Shown: positions 23,201-32,037 of the stretch, one piece after another
Layout: every line of letters begins with the position of its first letter
Position numbering within the stretch: position 1 is the first letter of the stretch
Notes under the pieces: generated by a model
The model's input: only the letters and a program-made list of their open reading frames with translations
What the model was told of the DNA's origin: nothing
The model's database searches: none
DNA from: Photobacterium kishitanii
GTDB lineage: Bacteria; Pseudomonadota; Gammaproteobacteria; Enterobacterales; Vibrionaceae
NCBI RefSeq assembly: GCF_003026355.1
Contig: NZ_PYON01000006.1
Location: forward strand, 186,001-250,000
DNA: 64,000 nt
Direction of reading: 5' to 3'
Program-made: the position numbers and the translations under genes

Positions 23201-24317
23201 TATTCTCATTAAGATCTTCATCATTAACAAAACTAACCTGCAATTGCTTAGTTACCGCATTTGTCTCTACCTGACACAAACGTACCCAGCCCCCATTGGA
23301 GCCAAAACGCGAATTTTTAGATGCGACAAATAAAATCGGATTATTCTGCTGATCAGTAAAATTAAAGTTAGTATTTTTTAATGTCGTGAATCCCTGACAT
23401 TGATCCAATACTGGCTGAGTGACTAACTCATTACCGCTATACTCTTCTTTTAAAGTATTGGGGGTGGCAGCAGAACCTAATGCAAATTGTAATCCACGAT
23501 GGAAACCACTACCTTCAACCAAAAGATAACCAACCATCAATTTTTTATTGAGTACAGCGCCAGTTTCTGAGCTATCAACCCCTAAATAAAAATCGCCAAA
23601 ATTATTGTTGTTACTATCGTTATTACGCAGCATTAATGGCGTAAACCAATTTTTTTCAATATGACTGTTATCATCATGAATAGAAGCAGACGGTTGAACC
23701 TCAACTATTGCCCCTGGATGATTAAATTGTTCAGGCAACGGTATTGAAATAAGTTTGCCATTTTTCACTAACTGATCGGCACTGCCTTTTTTGAGTGTTT
23801 GATTTTTATAAAGACTTTTAATACTGCCATCAAGGTTATGACTAATCTCTGTTTTAGCCGCTAAAATACGACCTTTATTACCTAATGCTATTTCACCTTC
23901 TTCCATGGCGAAATAAGCGATTTTCATCATTGGTATTTTATATAGCTCTAAATCTTTATCTGATTCCAAATCATCGTCGGGTTCAAATTCATCACCATCT
24001 TCAAGTTCTATTTTATCGCTAATCAGCGGATACACCTGCCGAACTTTAAATGCATATTTTCCTGTCGTTTTTTTATATATTGTGGTTATTTTTAGTGAGG
24101 ATGGCGCATCTAAACCATTTTCAGTAATGGTTGGCATTAAAAAAACCAGTGGCTTGTGAGTAAAGTTTTTTTCTAAAATAATTTCACAGTCGTTCTCAAT
24201 ACAACCCTGTTGTTGCTTGACCGTATACTGACCAAAATCAAATACAGGTTCGCTAACTGCGGCAAAGCTCACCATCATAAAAAACACATAACCGCTTAAC
24301 ATGGTTATAAATTTCAT
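20226..24317 (-). CDS. mshQ: MSHA biogenesis protein MshQ (DUF6701, adhesin-like)
   Basis: MshQ is the large secreted or surface-associated protein encoded at the 3' end of MSHA loci. It is believed to be a pilus-associated tip or adhesin-like component, but its role is not firmly established. The 1363-aa product has an N-terminal signal peptide (MKFITMLSGYVFFMMVSFAAVSE). Repeated immunoglobulin-like beta domains follow, with many cysteine pairs and a long C-terminal DUF6701-type region. It overlaps mshP by four bases. An unusually acidic patch lies near residues 100-125 (EDGDEFEPDDDLESDKDLE). Confidence 0.88.
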   Translation of the reverse strand: MKFITMLSGYVFFMMVSFAAVSEPVFDFGQYTVKQQQGCIENDCEIILEKNFTHKPLVFLMPTITENGLDAPSSLKITTIYKKTTGKYAFKVRQVYPLISDKIELEDGDEFEPDDDLESDKDLELYKIPMMKIAYFAMEEGEIALGNKGRILAAKTEISHNLDGSIKSLYKNQTLKKGSADQLVKNGKLISIPLPEQFNHPGAIVEVQPSASIHDDNSHIEKNWFTPLMLRNNDSNNNNFGDFYLGVDSSETGAVLNKKLMVGYLLVEGSGFHRGLQFALGSAATPNTLKEEYSGNELVTQPVLDQCQGFTTLKNTNFNFTDQQNNPILFVASKNSRFGSNGGWVRLCQVETNAVTKQLQVSFVNDEDLNENKLPERKHANEEVGFMAFQRRVAEEICNVFPGPVQTWQDSGGIFAGSHKVNIKGAPFVGDRYRLGFERVSSSYAPNDYCNGQQCFAADGYPKLYAQKMLLPTWPSKDDGEYFDRSKITPHKKEYWFKKLYLSGGDPVIFPAGTKLHLQDLDLSRGAVLAADTVFADDLQIFIHGEKGPPNRPSITLSKGSKLHALIYSERHISMSNGNNKDEKTIITGAVTAPAILMAGNKNNRWTEIIGQTGCFDAQLEYQLAITPTVATSTLCEPQKIEFLVSQAGASKSDFKGDISFSISSATGGKWARNVGLNNATSFGVGTSTFVLKESDSRSVIWLQPNGAETVTVTASIANMVGEQPSGKYSFIPGGFSVTPNTNNIIAGQPFSVTVKAVACANSENINDSVIEQYSGLKSLQFKTEYLAPKIGQFKVGVVSDNTEVEQLNVDFTNGVSEVITMRYRDAGELALIVNDADCTRDTCSLIESKSKHNKRLLTKADLPQGLSGKANLKSRPWTFAMCPQVGDSFTGTATSGDGLVAAGEAFVVRAKPLQWQAGDSLNNPIDVTNKTYCQRPITPNFFANGAPITTLTASIAGIDTPVNGHRGDLSGTVAQPNSGSHDKTAMIFNNLRWSEVGSVVLKMTANSYLGMTVNPSQRAIGRFYPKQLVIIDSVITNAHTESSPFTYMDQAFTTNVTVEAQNVIGEPTFNYGKFAPQLKETLLLTAVDLNPQTSINDLSFRLDQVNLANDWQQQWQQAQLTITNGVLTFKRLPKNDTHATVKVTTADGPYEVGLGLSVLPRSQCSTLGCTDFIAKTLPLRGYNTSQAASIAPLTGQVSSRYGRMVLQDVNGVFDKPLTMPLKVQYWNGKQFIINSDDSRSRFNSQWSCKKIIYTSKPHDKASLVATNNSVSQGQNNSLQVLPGIGENEAYIKQQLRFWLRIAAQPASNIGCTEDKMANQPWLTFNWRGVGDEDPSGLVTFGSYRGNDRIIYRAEKGLNQPIE

Positions 24318-24757
24318 CGCTGTAATCCCTTAACCCACACTTGTTGCTGGCGAGCCACTTGATATTGACCACTACCACAACGTCCTGTACTACTTAACTT
24401 AATGCGTCGGTCGGCACTAACCACAGTATTATCGTTAGCTGAAAATTCATCACATGTTACGGTTACGCGACAACCCTTAAAATCCACCAACGGGATCTGA
24501 GTAGGAATAGCTTCACAAGTTAACATTTGATTCGGATCACCAATCGGGAATAATTTATTTAAGCTAATTTCAATCCCGCTGTGAGCGGCAAACCATGCTC
24601 GAGTACCGAGTATTTCTTGAGTGGTGGTTACCGCTTGCGACGCATTAATTTTGATCATTGCAGCAGCCATCATCGACATCACAGTAATAATAAAAATAGC
24701 CACCACTAAGGCGCTCCCCGTTTGGGAAGCCAATGATGAAGAGTAATTACGGCGCAT
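24314..24757 (-). CDS. mshP: MSHA minor pilin-like protein MshP
   Basis: The product resembles PilX-type minor pilins. Near the N-terminus, GSALVVAIFIITVMSMMAAAMIKINASQ forms a hydrophobic pilin-like helix. It is preceded by a short basic leader (MRRNYSSSLASQT) that lacks a textbook GFTLIE site, as usual for PilX/MshP. The 147 residues contain two Cys pairs. It overlaps mshO by 11 bp and mshQ by 4 bp. It probably sits at the pilus tip initiation complex. Confidence 0.9.
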   Translation of the reverse strand: MRRNYSSSLASQTGSALVVAIFIITVMSMMAAAMIKINASQAVTTTQEILGTRAWFAAHSGIEISLNKLFPIGDPNQMLTCEAIPTQIPLVDFKGCRVTVTCDEFSANDNTVVSADRRIKLSSTGRCGSGQYQVARQQQVWVKGLQR

Positions 24758-25508
24758 TCATCACCTGTACGGTATGGTTATAACGGCTAGTTTCACCATT
24801 ACGAGTAAACGTTAATTGCCAAGCCACTAACGCGCTGCGTGCAAGGGCGGCATTGTCGAGCTCAAAAGCAGACAAATTAGTATCAATATATTGTGCCAGT
24901 AATATTGGCTGTGATTCGATTCCCGAATTATTGATGGTCATGCGTGTGAGGCTATTACTTTCAATACAGAACTTAACGCTATGAGTGTAAACATAGAAAC
25001 GCTGTGCCAATGAACCACTGCCAAAGCGATGTTGACCATCAAGTTCAAATTGCCACTGATTGCTTTCAGTGCCTTTATTTATCGCTTTCACTTTAGCAGC
25101 TTGATCACTAACACCATCAAAATCCTGAGCTTTATGAGGGTTAATCACTAATATCATCTCGGATTGAAATTGCGGAGCTATTGTCTGAGTAATAAAACCG
25201 GTAATCACATCGATATTCGTTAGACTTGGGTTAACATAATCACCATTATATTGAATCGGCTTAAACGCCAAACATTGCCCATCACTAGTGATTTCAAGGC
25301 TATTTGGCACCGCATCACGTAATTCGCGACTTATTCTCTCAACCGCAAATCGAGCTTGGGATTGTAATTGTTCCCGATCGCGAGTTTGCAAATAGCCCTC
25401 AGTACCAAGACTGACAAAGCGGCCAATACCAATGGTAAGAATAGCCATCACCACGATCACCATGATCAATTCGATCAATGTAAATCCTTGCGAGCGCCGC
25501 GATAACAT
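24747..25508 (-). CDS. mshO: MSHA minor pilin MshO (PilW-like prepilin)
   Basis: This type IV prepilin has a class III-like leader and a clear cleavage/methylation motif, QGFTLIELIMVIVVMAIL, at residues 7-24. The 253-aa globular region is larger than in major pilins and resembles PilW-type minor pilins. It abuts mshD with a one-base overlap and overlaps mshP by 11 bp within the contiguous pilin operon. Confidence 0.92.
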   Translation of the reverse strand: MLSRRSQGFTLIELIMVIVVMAILTIGIGRFVSLGTEGYLQTRDREQLQSQARFAVERISRELRDAVPNSLEITSDGQCLAFKPIQYNGDYVNPSLTNIDVITGFITQTIAPQFQSEMILVINPHKAQDFDGVSDQAAKVKAINKGTESNQWQFELDGQHRFGSGSLAQRFYVYTHSVKFCIESNSLTRMTINNSGIESQPILLAQYIDTNLSAFELDNAALARSALVAWQLTFTRNGETSRYNHTVQVMNAP

Positions 25509-26113
25509 TAATAATTACCTCGATAAGCTGCAAATTGATAACGCCCATATCGGCCGCTATCAACCACCATATTGATACGCTTATAATTATGAGGGGTTTC
25601 TACTGCGATGGGATTAGGCGTATTAGTTAAATTGTTATCGTAAAAAACAGCCACCGTCACGGTAAAATGGCTATAGTCTGCTGCAATCGAATCACCGAGC
25701 GCATTACTCAACGCCTTTCCATTACCGCCGTCACAATGGGCACTCTTGCCCTGCCAACAGCCAATATAATCATCAACGCTCGAAAACTGTTGTCTATCCG
25801 TGGTTGCGACTAGGTTTAATGAGCATGGATTATTAATCACTTTACCCTGCAGATCTTGAGTATCATCACAGCGAATTTGCTCACCATTATCATCACTGTT
25901 GGCATCAAATTTACGCGCTAAAATTTCACTCATCATCGCATTCGCTAACGCTGCAGCTCGAGCTTGATAATGCGGCTGAGCTGATAATGCGATTTGCGGA
26001 AATAAAAAGCGGCTTAAAATAAGCATTGCCACCGCAAAAATGACAATCGTAATAATCATTTCAATTAGCGTAAATCCGCGCTGAGTTCGACGACCAAAGC
26101 AGGTCATAAACAA
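25508..26113 (-). CDS. mshD: MSHA minor pilin MshD (PilV-like prepilin)
   Basis: The 201-aa prepilin has the processing site RGFTLIEMIITIVIFAVAML after a short basic leader. A globular domain with four or more cysteines follows. It overlaps mshC by 10 bp and touches mshO. Order mshA-C-D-O-P matches the MSHA locus of Vibrio cholerae and relatives, supporting assignment as MshD. Confidence 0.93.
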   Translation of the reverse strand: MFMTCFGRRTQRGFTLIEMIITIVIFAVAMLILSRFLFPQIALSAQPHYQARAAALANAMMSEILARKFDANSDDNGEQIRCDDTQDLQGKVINNPCSLNLVATTDRQQFSSVDDYIGCWQGKSAHCDGGNGKALSNALGDSIAADYSHFTVTVAVFYDNNLTNTPNPIAVETPHNYKRINMVVDSGRYGRYQFAAYRGNY

Positions 26114-26553
26114 GCCCCCGCGTGAATGTAACCTTGCTGATTAATACACATTTTCGCGTAATTGTTATTATTAGCAGTAAATACAATCTCACATCCAGTC
26201 ATGCATTGAGGCTCACCGTGGGCATGTAATGGCTGCCCAAGTAAATTAAAAACAATAATAGAATTTGGGGTAATGGTGACCTGATCATTTATGGTCGTAA
26301 GGTAATTGGTGGCGTTTTGACGAGTCGCACAACCGAATAACTGCTGATTAATCGTTAACGTTGCACAACCGCGTTGTTGCTGCATCGCCGTAATTTGAAT
26401 TTGACGCGCAATAGCTATCGCTTGATCACGAGCAAGTTGGGCACTAAAGCTCGATTTACTGGCATAACGACTGGCAGCAGTAACTGAGATAATCGCCAGT
26501 ACAATAATCACCATCACTAATTCAATTAAGGTGAATCCATGTTGTCGCGCCAC
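26104..26553 (-). CDS. mshC: MSHA minor pilin MshC (prepilin)
   Basis: The 149-aa prepilin starts MARQHGFTLIELVMVIIVLA, with the classical G/F cleavage site and Glu+5. The globular part holds five or six cysteines (CATLTI..FGCAT..CMTGCEIV..MCI). It overlaps mshD by 10 bp. It is separated from mshA by two stable hairpins that may lower its expression relative to the major pilin. Confidence 0.93.
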   Translation of the reverse strand: MARQHGFTLIELVMVIIVLAIISVTAASRYASKSSFSAQLARDQAIAIARQIQITAMQQQRGCATLTINQQLFGCATRQNATNYLTTINDQVTITPNSIIVFNLLGQPLHAHGEPQCMTGCEIVFTANNNNYAKMCINQQGYIHAGACL

Positions 26554-26577
26554 AGCCCTAACCTTTTGTGATGATTA

Positions 26578-26635
26578 TTTAGTGATGCTATTTCAAATAA
26601 AATAACATCACTAAATAGCGCTCCACAGAGCGCTA
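26578..26635 (-). promoter_or_regulatory. Twin hairpins between mshA and mshC
   Basis: Two consecutive inverted repeats lie just 3' of mshA. The first has arms TAGCGCT/AGCGCTA (26616-26635). The second has arms TTTAGTGATG/CATCACTAAA (26578-26587 and 26606-26615), with further A/T pairing inside. Neither is followed by a clean U-run in the leftward direction. A role in mRNA 3' protection or partial attenuation is more likely than full termination. This would give high mshA and lower minor-pilin expression. Confidence 0.6.
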
Positions 26636-26643
26636 ACTATTAG

Positions 26644-27117
26644 TTATGGTGTTTCGTCAGTTGAAGGCTTACAACCAGCGCCTGTTGTTGCGATTTTTGT
26701 TGAAGCAGCAGTAGTATCTGTTGCTTGAGTGTACGTTACACTACAACCAACATCAGTATTGCCTTTGTAAGTTAATACTAAACTACCTGCTGTTGGTGCA
26801 GGATTTGTAATTGCGACCCAATCAGAAAAACCAGTCATCGCAGCACCAATACCAGCCGATGTTGCTGCTGGATAGCCATAAACAATTGCAATATCATCTA
26901 CAGTATCTGTATCTTTAGACTCAACGCCCTGAATCGCAGCCTTACCATAAGTAATCCCTGCCGCCCCATCAATTGCGCCTTTCAACCCTTGTAGTGATGA
27001 CGCACGTGCATCATCTTGCAAGTTTAAAAACTTAGGTGCTGCAGTTACGGCTAAAATACCGAGAATTACAATCACCACCACCAATTCAATTAATGTAAAA
27101 CCGTTTTGACGTTTCAT
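26644..27117 (-). CDS. mshA: MSHA major pilin MshA
   Basis: MshA is the major subunit of the mannose-sensitive haemagglutinin type IV pilus used for surface attachment and as a phage receptor. The 157-aa precursor begins MKRQNGFTLIELVVVIVILG, a type IVa leader with G/F cleavage and Glu+5. A Gly/Ala/Thr-rich globular domain with a C-terminal disulfide pair (VGCSVTYT...GAGCKPS) follows. It is followed by two hairpins, consistent with strong independent expression. Confidence 0.95.
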   Translation of the reverse strand: MKRQNGFTLIELVVVIVILGILAVTAAPKFLNLQDDARASSLQGLKGAIDGAAGITYGKAAIQGVESKDTDTVDDIAIVYGYPAATSAGIGAAMTGFSDWVAITNPAPTAGSLVLTYKGNTDVGCSVTYTQATDTTAASTKIATTGAGCKPSTDETP

Positions 27118-27120
27118 AAC

Positions 27121-27726
27121 TTAGTCCTTTCTCTGATGTAAATTCACTTCAACTCGACCTTGAGCCGGTATGTAAGTAAATGAATGCCCGGCAGTCACAT
27201 TAATAGCGCCTGAGCGATGATTGCTAGCAGATGCTAACTGATAATATCGACACTGTTGATGCGCGTGTTGTCGTTCAACCGTGACGAAAAATATATATTT
27301 TCCCATTGCAACGTTGGCGATTAATGCCGTTGCTGGCGGTGGGATTTGTAATAAGTTCTCAATTAAATCAACACAGTCTTGGGCTGTTAATTGTTCAACA
27401 TCCATAGTCGTGCTGGTTAACAATGCAAATGGATATCCAATTAATACCGAACTGTTAGTCGTTGCTGAGGTTAATCTAAAAATACTGCCGTCATAGTTAA
27501 CCGTATTATTATCGTTAGGTGTTCGTGGGTGACCATCCGCTTCCCATTGCACCCGTGCAGAAATAACCGCCGTCGCAAAATTACCACTAATTGTTTCAAT
27601 AGCGGCTTGTTTTGCTTGTTGAATAATATTAATAAATCGCGGTAACGCTACTGCCATTAATAAACCAATAACCACAATGACAATAACCAACTCAATAAAT
27701 GAAAAACCTTTAGGTCGTATTGACAA
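27121..27726 (-). CDS. mshB: MSHA pilin-like protein MshB
   Basis: The 201-aa prepilin has the processing motif KGFSFIELVIVIVVIGLLMAV; the usual GFTLIE reads GFSFIE here. The globular domain carries two cysteines (DCVDLIENL and QQCRYYQL). It is three bases upstream of mshA and is the first gene of the pilin cluster after an AT-rich gap that should contain the pilin promoter. A more distant pilin paralogue of MshA is the alternative reading. Confidence 0.9.
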   Translation of the reverse strand: MSIRPKGFSFIELVIVIVVIGLLMAVALPRFINIIQQAKQAAIETISGNFATAVISARVQWEADGHPRTPNDNNTVNYDGSIFRLTSATTNSSVLIGYPFALLTSTTMDVEQLTAQDCVDLIENLLQIPPPATALIANVAMGKYIFFVTVERQHAHQQCRYYQLASASNHRSGAINVTAGHSFTYIPAQGRVEVNLHQRKD

Positions 27727-27998
27727 TGGTTATTCCTAACAACATAAACTGTCAAAAAACTATCTTAATAGTTTCTCACTTAGTCAAAATATTGCCAACA
27801 ATTATTTGCAACCAATTAATATATAATAAGAAAACAACAATTAAATTCCAATTAACAATATTATTATTCTTTATTAGGATATTATTAATATTGTATTTAA
27901 TAATAATAACTAGTAGATAGTTAATATAATCGTAAATAACAAATTAATATTTCCATCAATGATAATTAATAACGTAATCACCTTGGAATTTATAAATA
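27727..27998. other. AT-rich gap between mshG and mshB
   Basis: This 272-bp, very AT-rich stretch separates the assembly genes from the pilin genes. No ORF resembling mshF is present here, although mshF lies at this position in Vibrio cholerae. The region is the likely promoter of the mshBACDOPQ operon. Several TATAAT-like and A/T-tract sequences occur, but I cannot choose one. Confidence 0.5.
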
Positions 27999-29219
27999 TT
28001 AGCCTGCATTGGCGACATCTAACATCCCCCACATTGGTAAGAATATACCGAGAGCCAGTAAGAGCACCATTGCCGATACCACTAATAATAATAATGGCTC
28101 GATACGAGCAGTTAAGGTCGTTAAATCATAATCAACTTCACGATCATAAAAATCGGCAGCCTCTAATAACAAATCATCTATTTGACCCGTTTCTTCACCT
28201 ACCGCGATCATTTGCAATACTAGCGGAGTAAAAATATGCGTATTTGCAGCTGTCGTAGCAATACTAGTACCACTTTCAATACCAAGCTTCATTTCTAACA
28301 ACCGTTGCTCTAAAAAACGATTATCTAATGCTTCGGCTGCCATTTTTAAAGCCTGATTTAGCGGTAACCCAGCACGTACCATTAACGCAAATGTACGCGA
28401 AAAACGTGCCATGAGAGCTCGATTGATAATACTGCCAACGATAGGCACTCGCAGTCGCCATAGATCCCACCTCTGTTGGCCAGCAATAGTATTACGCCAC
28501 ATTCGAACACTCATCCAAAGTGCGGCACTAATGGCGATCATTAATGGCCAATAATGAACAAATACGTTTGAGGTGGTGATCAATACCTTGGTCGGCCACG
28601 GTAAATCAACCCCAAACCGAGCAAACATGCCTGCAAATTGTGGAATAACCTGAGTATTCAACACCACCATCGCCAGTCCAATTGCAATGATGACAAACAT
28701 TGGATAGCGCATTGCCGATTTAATCTGGCGTCGAGTATCCATCTCTTGCTGATAATAATTAGCAAGCTGCAATAAAGTTTGATCCAAGCGACCAGTATTC
28801 TCTCCAACATGGATCATGGAGACAAATAAATCAGAAAACACTCGAGGATGTTGTTTCATTGCTGCAGATAACGAATGACCATTGGTTAATTCTGTTGCGA
28901 CTTCCGCTAACGTTGAGCGTAATAATGGATGACTAGCACTTTGTTCTAAGCCTTTAAAAGCGCGTAATAACGGCACTCCCGCCTTAGTTAAGCTGTATAA
29001 CTGCCGACAAAAAATAACTAATACTTCAATCGGTAATGACCGTTGCCACCAACCACTAACAGCAAATAATGAGTGGTTATTAGGCGCCAGTTTGATCTCT
29101 AGTGGAATAATACCTTGGCGTAATAATTGATCGGCCGCCGCTGATTGGGTTAATGCTTCCAACTGACCACGCTGAATATTACCCTGTGCACCACGACCAC
29201 GATAATTAAATAGTTTCAT
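27999..29219 (-). CDS. mshG: MSHA inner-membrane platform protein MshG (GspF/PilC family)
   Basis: MshG is the polytopic inner-membrane platform on which pilin is assembled. The product contains two GspF domains, each with hydrophobic helices. Visible signature pieces are AMRYPMFVIIAIGLAMVVLN and the C-terminal LLLLVVSAMVLLLALGIFLPMW. The ATG at 29219 (MKLFNYRGRGAQG) matches family starts and gives 406 aa. The reading frame continues upstream into mshE but lacks reason to start earlier. It overlaps the mshE stop by 14 bp. Confidence 0.94.
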   Translation of the reverse strand: MKLFNYRGRGAQGNIQRGQLEALTQSAAADQLLRQGIIPLEIKLAPNNHSLFAVSGWWQRSLPIEVLVIFCRQLYSLTKAGVPLLRAFKGLEQSASHPLLRSTLAEVATELTNGHSLSAAMKQHPRVFSDLFVSMIHVGENTGRLDQTLLQLANYYQQEMDTRRQIKSAMRYPMFVIIAIGLAMVVLNTQVIPQFAGMFARFGVDLPWPTKVLITTSNVFVHYWPLMIAISAALWMSVRMWRNTIAGQQRWDLWRLRVPIVGSIINRALMARFSRTFALMVRAGLPLNQALKMAAEALDNRFLEQRLLEMKLGIESGTSIATTAANTHIFTPLVLQMIAVGEETGQIDDLLLEAADFYDREVDYDLTTLTARIEPLLLLVVSAMVLLLALGIFLPMWGMLDVANAG

Positions 29220-30942
29220 TGACTGGCAACCCAATATGGCAATCATCAAAATCACCTTCGGCTAAGATCATGACTTCATCTAAGCTGGTAACCCCAGCTA
29301 AAGCCAGTGCCAATGCCGACTCAACCAATGGTTTATAACCGTCACTTTCTCGTGCAATTTGGCTAAATAGCACCGCATTGTTATTGCGTAAAGCATCCAT
29401 CATCGGTTGATCGATTTCTAATAATTCAAACACGCCAACTCGGCCTTTATAACCGGTAAAGTTACAACTTTGACAGCCTTGACCAAGCTTAAATACACTA
29501 TGATCATCACCGAAATGGCGAGCTCGTAACCATAACTGCTGCTCCGCTTCTAATACTGCTACTTGAGCACAGTCGCGACACACTCGACGCACTAATCGTT
29601 GCGCTAATACAGCCCTTACCGCACTAGCGACCAGATAGCCTGGCGCCTGCATATCAATCATTCGTAAGGCACTATCAATCGCATTATTGGTATGCAAAGT
29701 CGATAACACTAAATGACCAGTTAAAGCGGCACGTAAACCAATTTCAACCGTTTCCTGATCACGCATTTCACCGACCAAAATCACATCTGGATCTTGGCGT
29801 AAGAAAGTCCGTAGAATCGAAGAAAAAGTTAACCCTATTTTATTATTCACCTGCACCTGATTGACTCGCGGTAAGCGATACTCAACCGGATCTTCTGCGG
29901 TAATTAATTTTTTACCGGGCTTATTCAGTTCATTAAGCGCCCCATATAGGGTGGTGGTTTTACCTGAGCCCGTTGGCCCAGTAACTAAGATCATTCCATG
30001 GGGACGTTTTAATTGGCGTCTAACCCGTGATAAAAGATCCGCGGGCATGCCGACATGATCTAAATCGAGAATTCCCGCCGATTGATCCAATAAGCGCATG
30101 ACTACCGACTCACCATATTGAACTGGCATTGTTGATACACGAATATCAACCGAATGATCGCGAACTTTAACATTAAAGCGTCCATCTTGAGGTAAGCGCT
30201 TTTCTGATATATCAAGGCCACTCATCAACTTAAGTCGTAATACTAAAGCTGCTGCGACACTATTTTCGTTAAGTAGGGTCTCATGCAAAATGCCATCAAT
30301 ACGCTGTCGAATCCGCAACACATCTTCATCGGGTTCAATATGGATATCTGATGCCCCCACTTGCAATGCATCTTCAAATAATGAATTGATCAGCTTTACC
30401 ACTGTCATCTCATCATTATCAGTATCTTCAATAGCAAACCCATAATGCTGTTGAGTTTTATGCTCGGCGTTAAGTTGCTCGGCAAATGAAGCGATTTCTT
30501 TAGTACGGCGATAATAACGATCAAAAGCCGTGATCAATTGCCGTTCGGGGGCAATCACAAACTCAATTTGATATTGCTGCAACTGGTTAAGTAGTGCTTC
30601 TTGCATCGCTAGATCGGCGGGATCACTCATCGCCACCCGTACCACATCACCACGATGGCTGATCACTAAAGCGCGTAAACGGCGGGCATGAACTTCTGAT
30701 AGCAGGTTCACCACCTCACTATCAACCACAATTCGACTTAAATCGACCAACGGTATATCTAATTGGCGAGCTAAAAATTGCAACAGTTGTTGTTCACTGA
30801 GGAAACCCATTCCAATCAGCGTATCACCCAATTTACGCCCCGTGGTTCGCTGCTGAGTAAGGGCTTGATCCAATTGCTGCTGCGCAATAATGTGTTCATC
30901 AACCAACAGATCGCCTAAACGTTTACGTAATCGAATTTGCAC
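29206..30942 (-). CDS. mshE: MSHA extension ATPase MshE (c-di-GMP-binding)
   Basis: MshE powers pilus extension and binds cyclic di-GMP through its N-terminal MshEN domain. The 578-aa product has the MshEN motif pattern at residues 1-75 (RLGDLLVDEHIIAQQQLDQAL... RKLGDTLIGMGFLSEQQLLQFL). It also has Walker A GPTGSGKTT, an Asp box, a His box and a tetracysteine zinc module (CRDC...CQSC). This is the GspE/PilB lineage. Known V. cholerae work shows c-di-GMP activates this ATPase, so pilus output here is likely tied to c-di-GMP. Confidence 0.96.
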   Translation of the reverse strand: MQIRLRKRLGDLLVDEHIIAQQQLDQALTQQRTTGRKLGDTLIGMGFLSEQQLLQFLARQLDIPLVDLSRIVVDSEVVNLLSEVHARRLRALVISHRGDVVRVAMSDPADLAMQEALLNQLQQYQIEFVIAPERQLITAFDRYYRRTKEIASFAEQLNAEHKTQQHYGFAIEDTDNDEMTVVKLINSLFEDALQVGASDIHIEPDEDVLRIRQRIDGILHETLLNENSVAAALVLRLKLMSGLDISEKRLPQDGRFNVKVRDHSVDIRVSTMPVQYGESVVMRLLDQSAGILDLDHVGMPADLLSRVRRQLKRPHGMILVTGPTGSGKTTTLYGALNELNKPGKKLITAEDPVEYRLPRVNQVQVNNKIGLTFSSILRTFLRQDPDVILVGEMRDQETVEIGLRAALTGHLVLSTLHTNNAIDSALRMIDMQAPGYLVASAVRAVLAQRLVRRVCRDCAQVAVLEAEQQLWLRARHFGDDHSVFKLGQGCQSCNFTGYKGRVGVFELLEIDQPMMDALRNNNAVLFSQIARESDGYKPLVESALALALAGVTSLDEVMILAEGDFDDCHIGLPVNETI

Positions 30943-30945
30943 CTG

Positions 30946-32037
30946 TTAGATCCTTTGGGTTTGTAACGCCATAATACGTTGTTGAATAAAATGTTGTGAT
31001 GCCACTGATAACCCACCATGGGTTAATCCGTTTCGATAAGAAGTTAAGGCTGCTGTCTGTTGGTGGCTACGCTCTTGAGCAATAGCTAATCCCAGCCACC
31101 AGCGTCCATCGCTAGCATCATGTAATAACAATTGTTGATAGCTAGTCAGTGCTAAAGCGGTATTATTTAACTGCTGAGCAAGTGCCGCCCGCATCGCCAA
31201 AAAAGCGATTGAATCGACCTTCAACGGTTGTTCTAATACCGTTAACGCCGCTTGAAGTTGTTTTTCATTAACCAATAATTTAGCTAGCGTTAATCGCAAT
31301 TCAGTATTCTGCGGTTGCTGCTGTAATCCTTGTTGTAACATTGCAACGGCTTGGCGATTATCACCACGACCATAATATAATGCTGCCAATTTTTGACGAG
31401 CTGCCACCCATTGAGGGCGATACTTTAACGCTGCTTCAAGATGAATAATCGCCTGACGACTATTCGCCTGACGCAATACTTTTTCCGCTTTACGATATTC
31501 AACCTCAGCTAACTGTGATGGTGTTAACGCCACTGTTTTTATCGATAAACTACTTGGTAATGGTTTCGAGACTAAAGCGACTTTAGCCTCTTGTGGAGGC
31601 TCTATCGCAATATCTTTCACTTGCTGCTCAGCTAATGCTTGTTGGTAACCACTGTCATAGCCTTGTTCATACGAACTAGCGAGTTCTTGTTCCATCTCGA
31701 GGGTTTCAATAGCAGGCTCAGCCTCTGGCATCGCCGTTAAAACAACACGATCGGAATCAGTTAGACTAGCGACAGCTTGGGGCTGTGCAGCCACGACAAC
31801 GGTTGTAGCAACGGCTGCTACCGAAGGTGATGATGCAGGTGCAGGTGCAACAACTGCGGCTGACTGTTGTCGCCAATAACTCAGCGCAACCATTAACATT
31901 ACCGCTATCAAAATCGCCACCACACCATACCACCAGCGTTTTTTAGGTAATGGTTTGATCGTAGCTGGCTGTAATACAACTGCCGCATCATGAGACTGCG
32001 GTGTTAACGCACTCAAACGACGATTTAATTCACTCAT
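30946..32037 (-). CDS. mshN: MSHA biogenesis protein MshN (TPR)
   Basis: The product has a short cytoplasmic N-terminus, one membrane segment (WWYGVVAILIAVMLMVALSYW, about residues 32-52) and an Ala/Val/Pro-rich linker. The periplasmic C-terminal half consists of tetratricopeptide repeats (for example QAIIHLEAALKYRPQWVAAR and QAVAMLQQGLQQQPQNTELR). The ATG at 32037 overlaps the mshM stop in an ATGA arrangement and gives 363 aa. The frame is open 30 bases further but has no better start. It probably links the secretin to the inner-membrane complex. Confidence 0.9.
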   Translation of the reverse strand: MSELNRRLSALTPQSHDAAVVLQPATIKPLPKKRWWYGVVAILIAVMLMVALSYWRQQSAAVVAPAPASSPSVAAVATTVVVAAQPQAVASLTDSDRVVLTAMPEAEPAIETLEMEQELASSYEQGYDSGYQQALAEQQVKDIAIEPPQEAKVALVSKPLPSSLSIKTVALTPSQLAEVEYRKAEKVLRQANSRQAIIHLEAALKYRPQWVAARQKLAALYYGRGDNRQAVAMLQQGLQQQPQNTELRLTLAKLLVNEKQLQAALTVLEQPLKVDSIAFLAMRAALAQQLNNTALALTSYQQLLLHDASDGRWWLGLAIAQERSHQQTAALTSYRNGLTHGGLSVASQHFIQQRIMALQTQRI

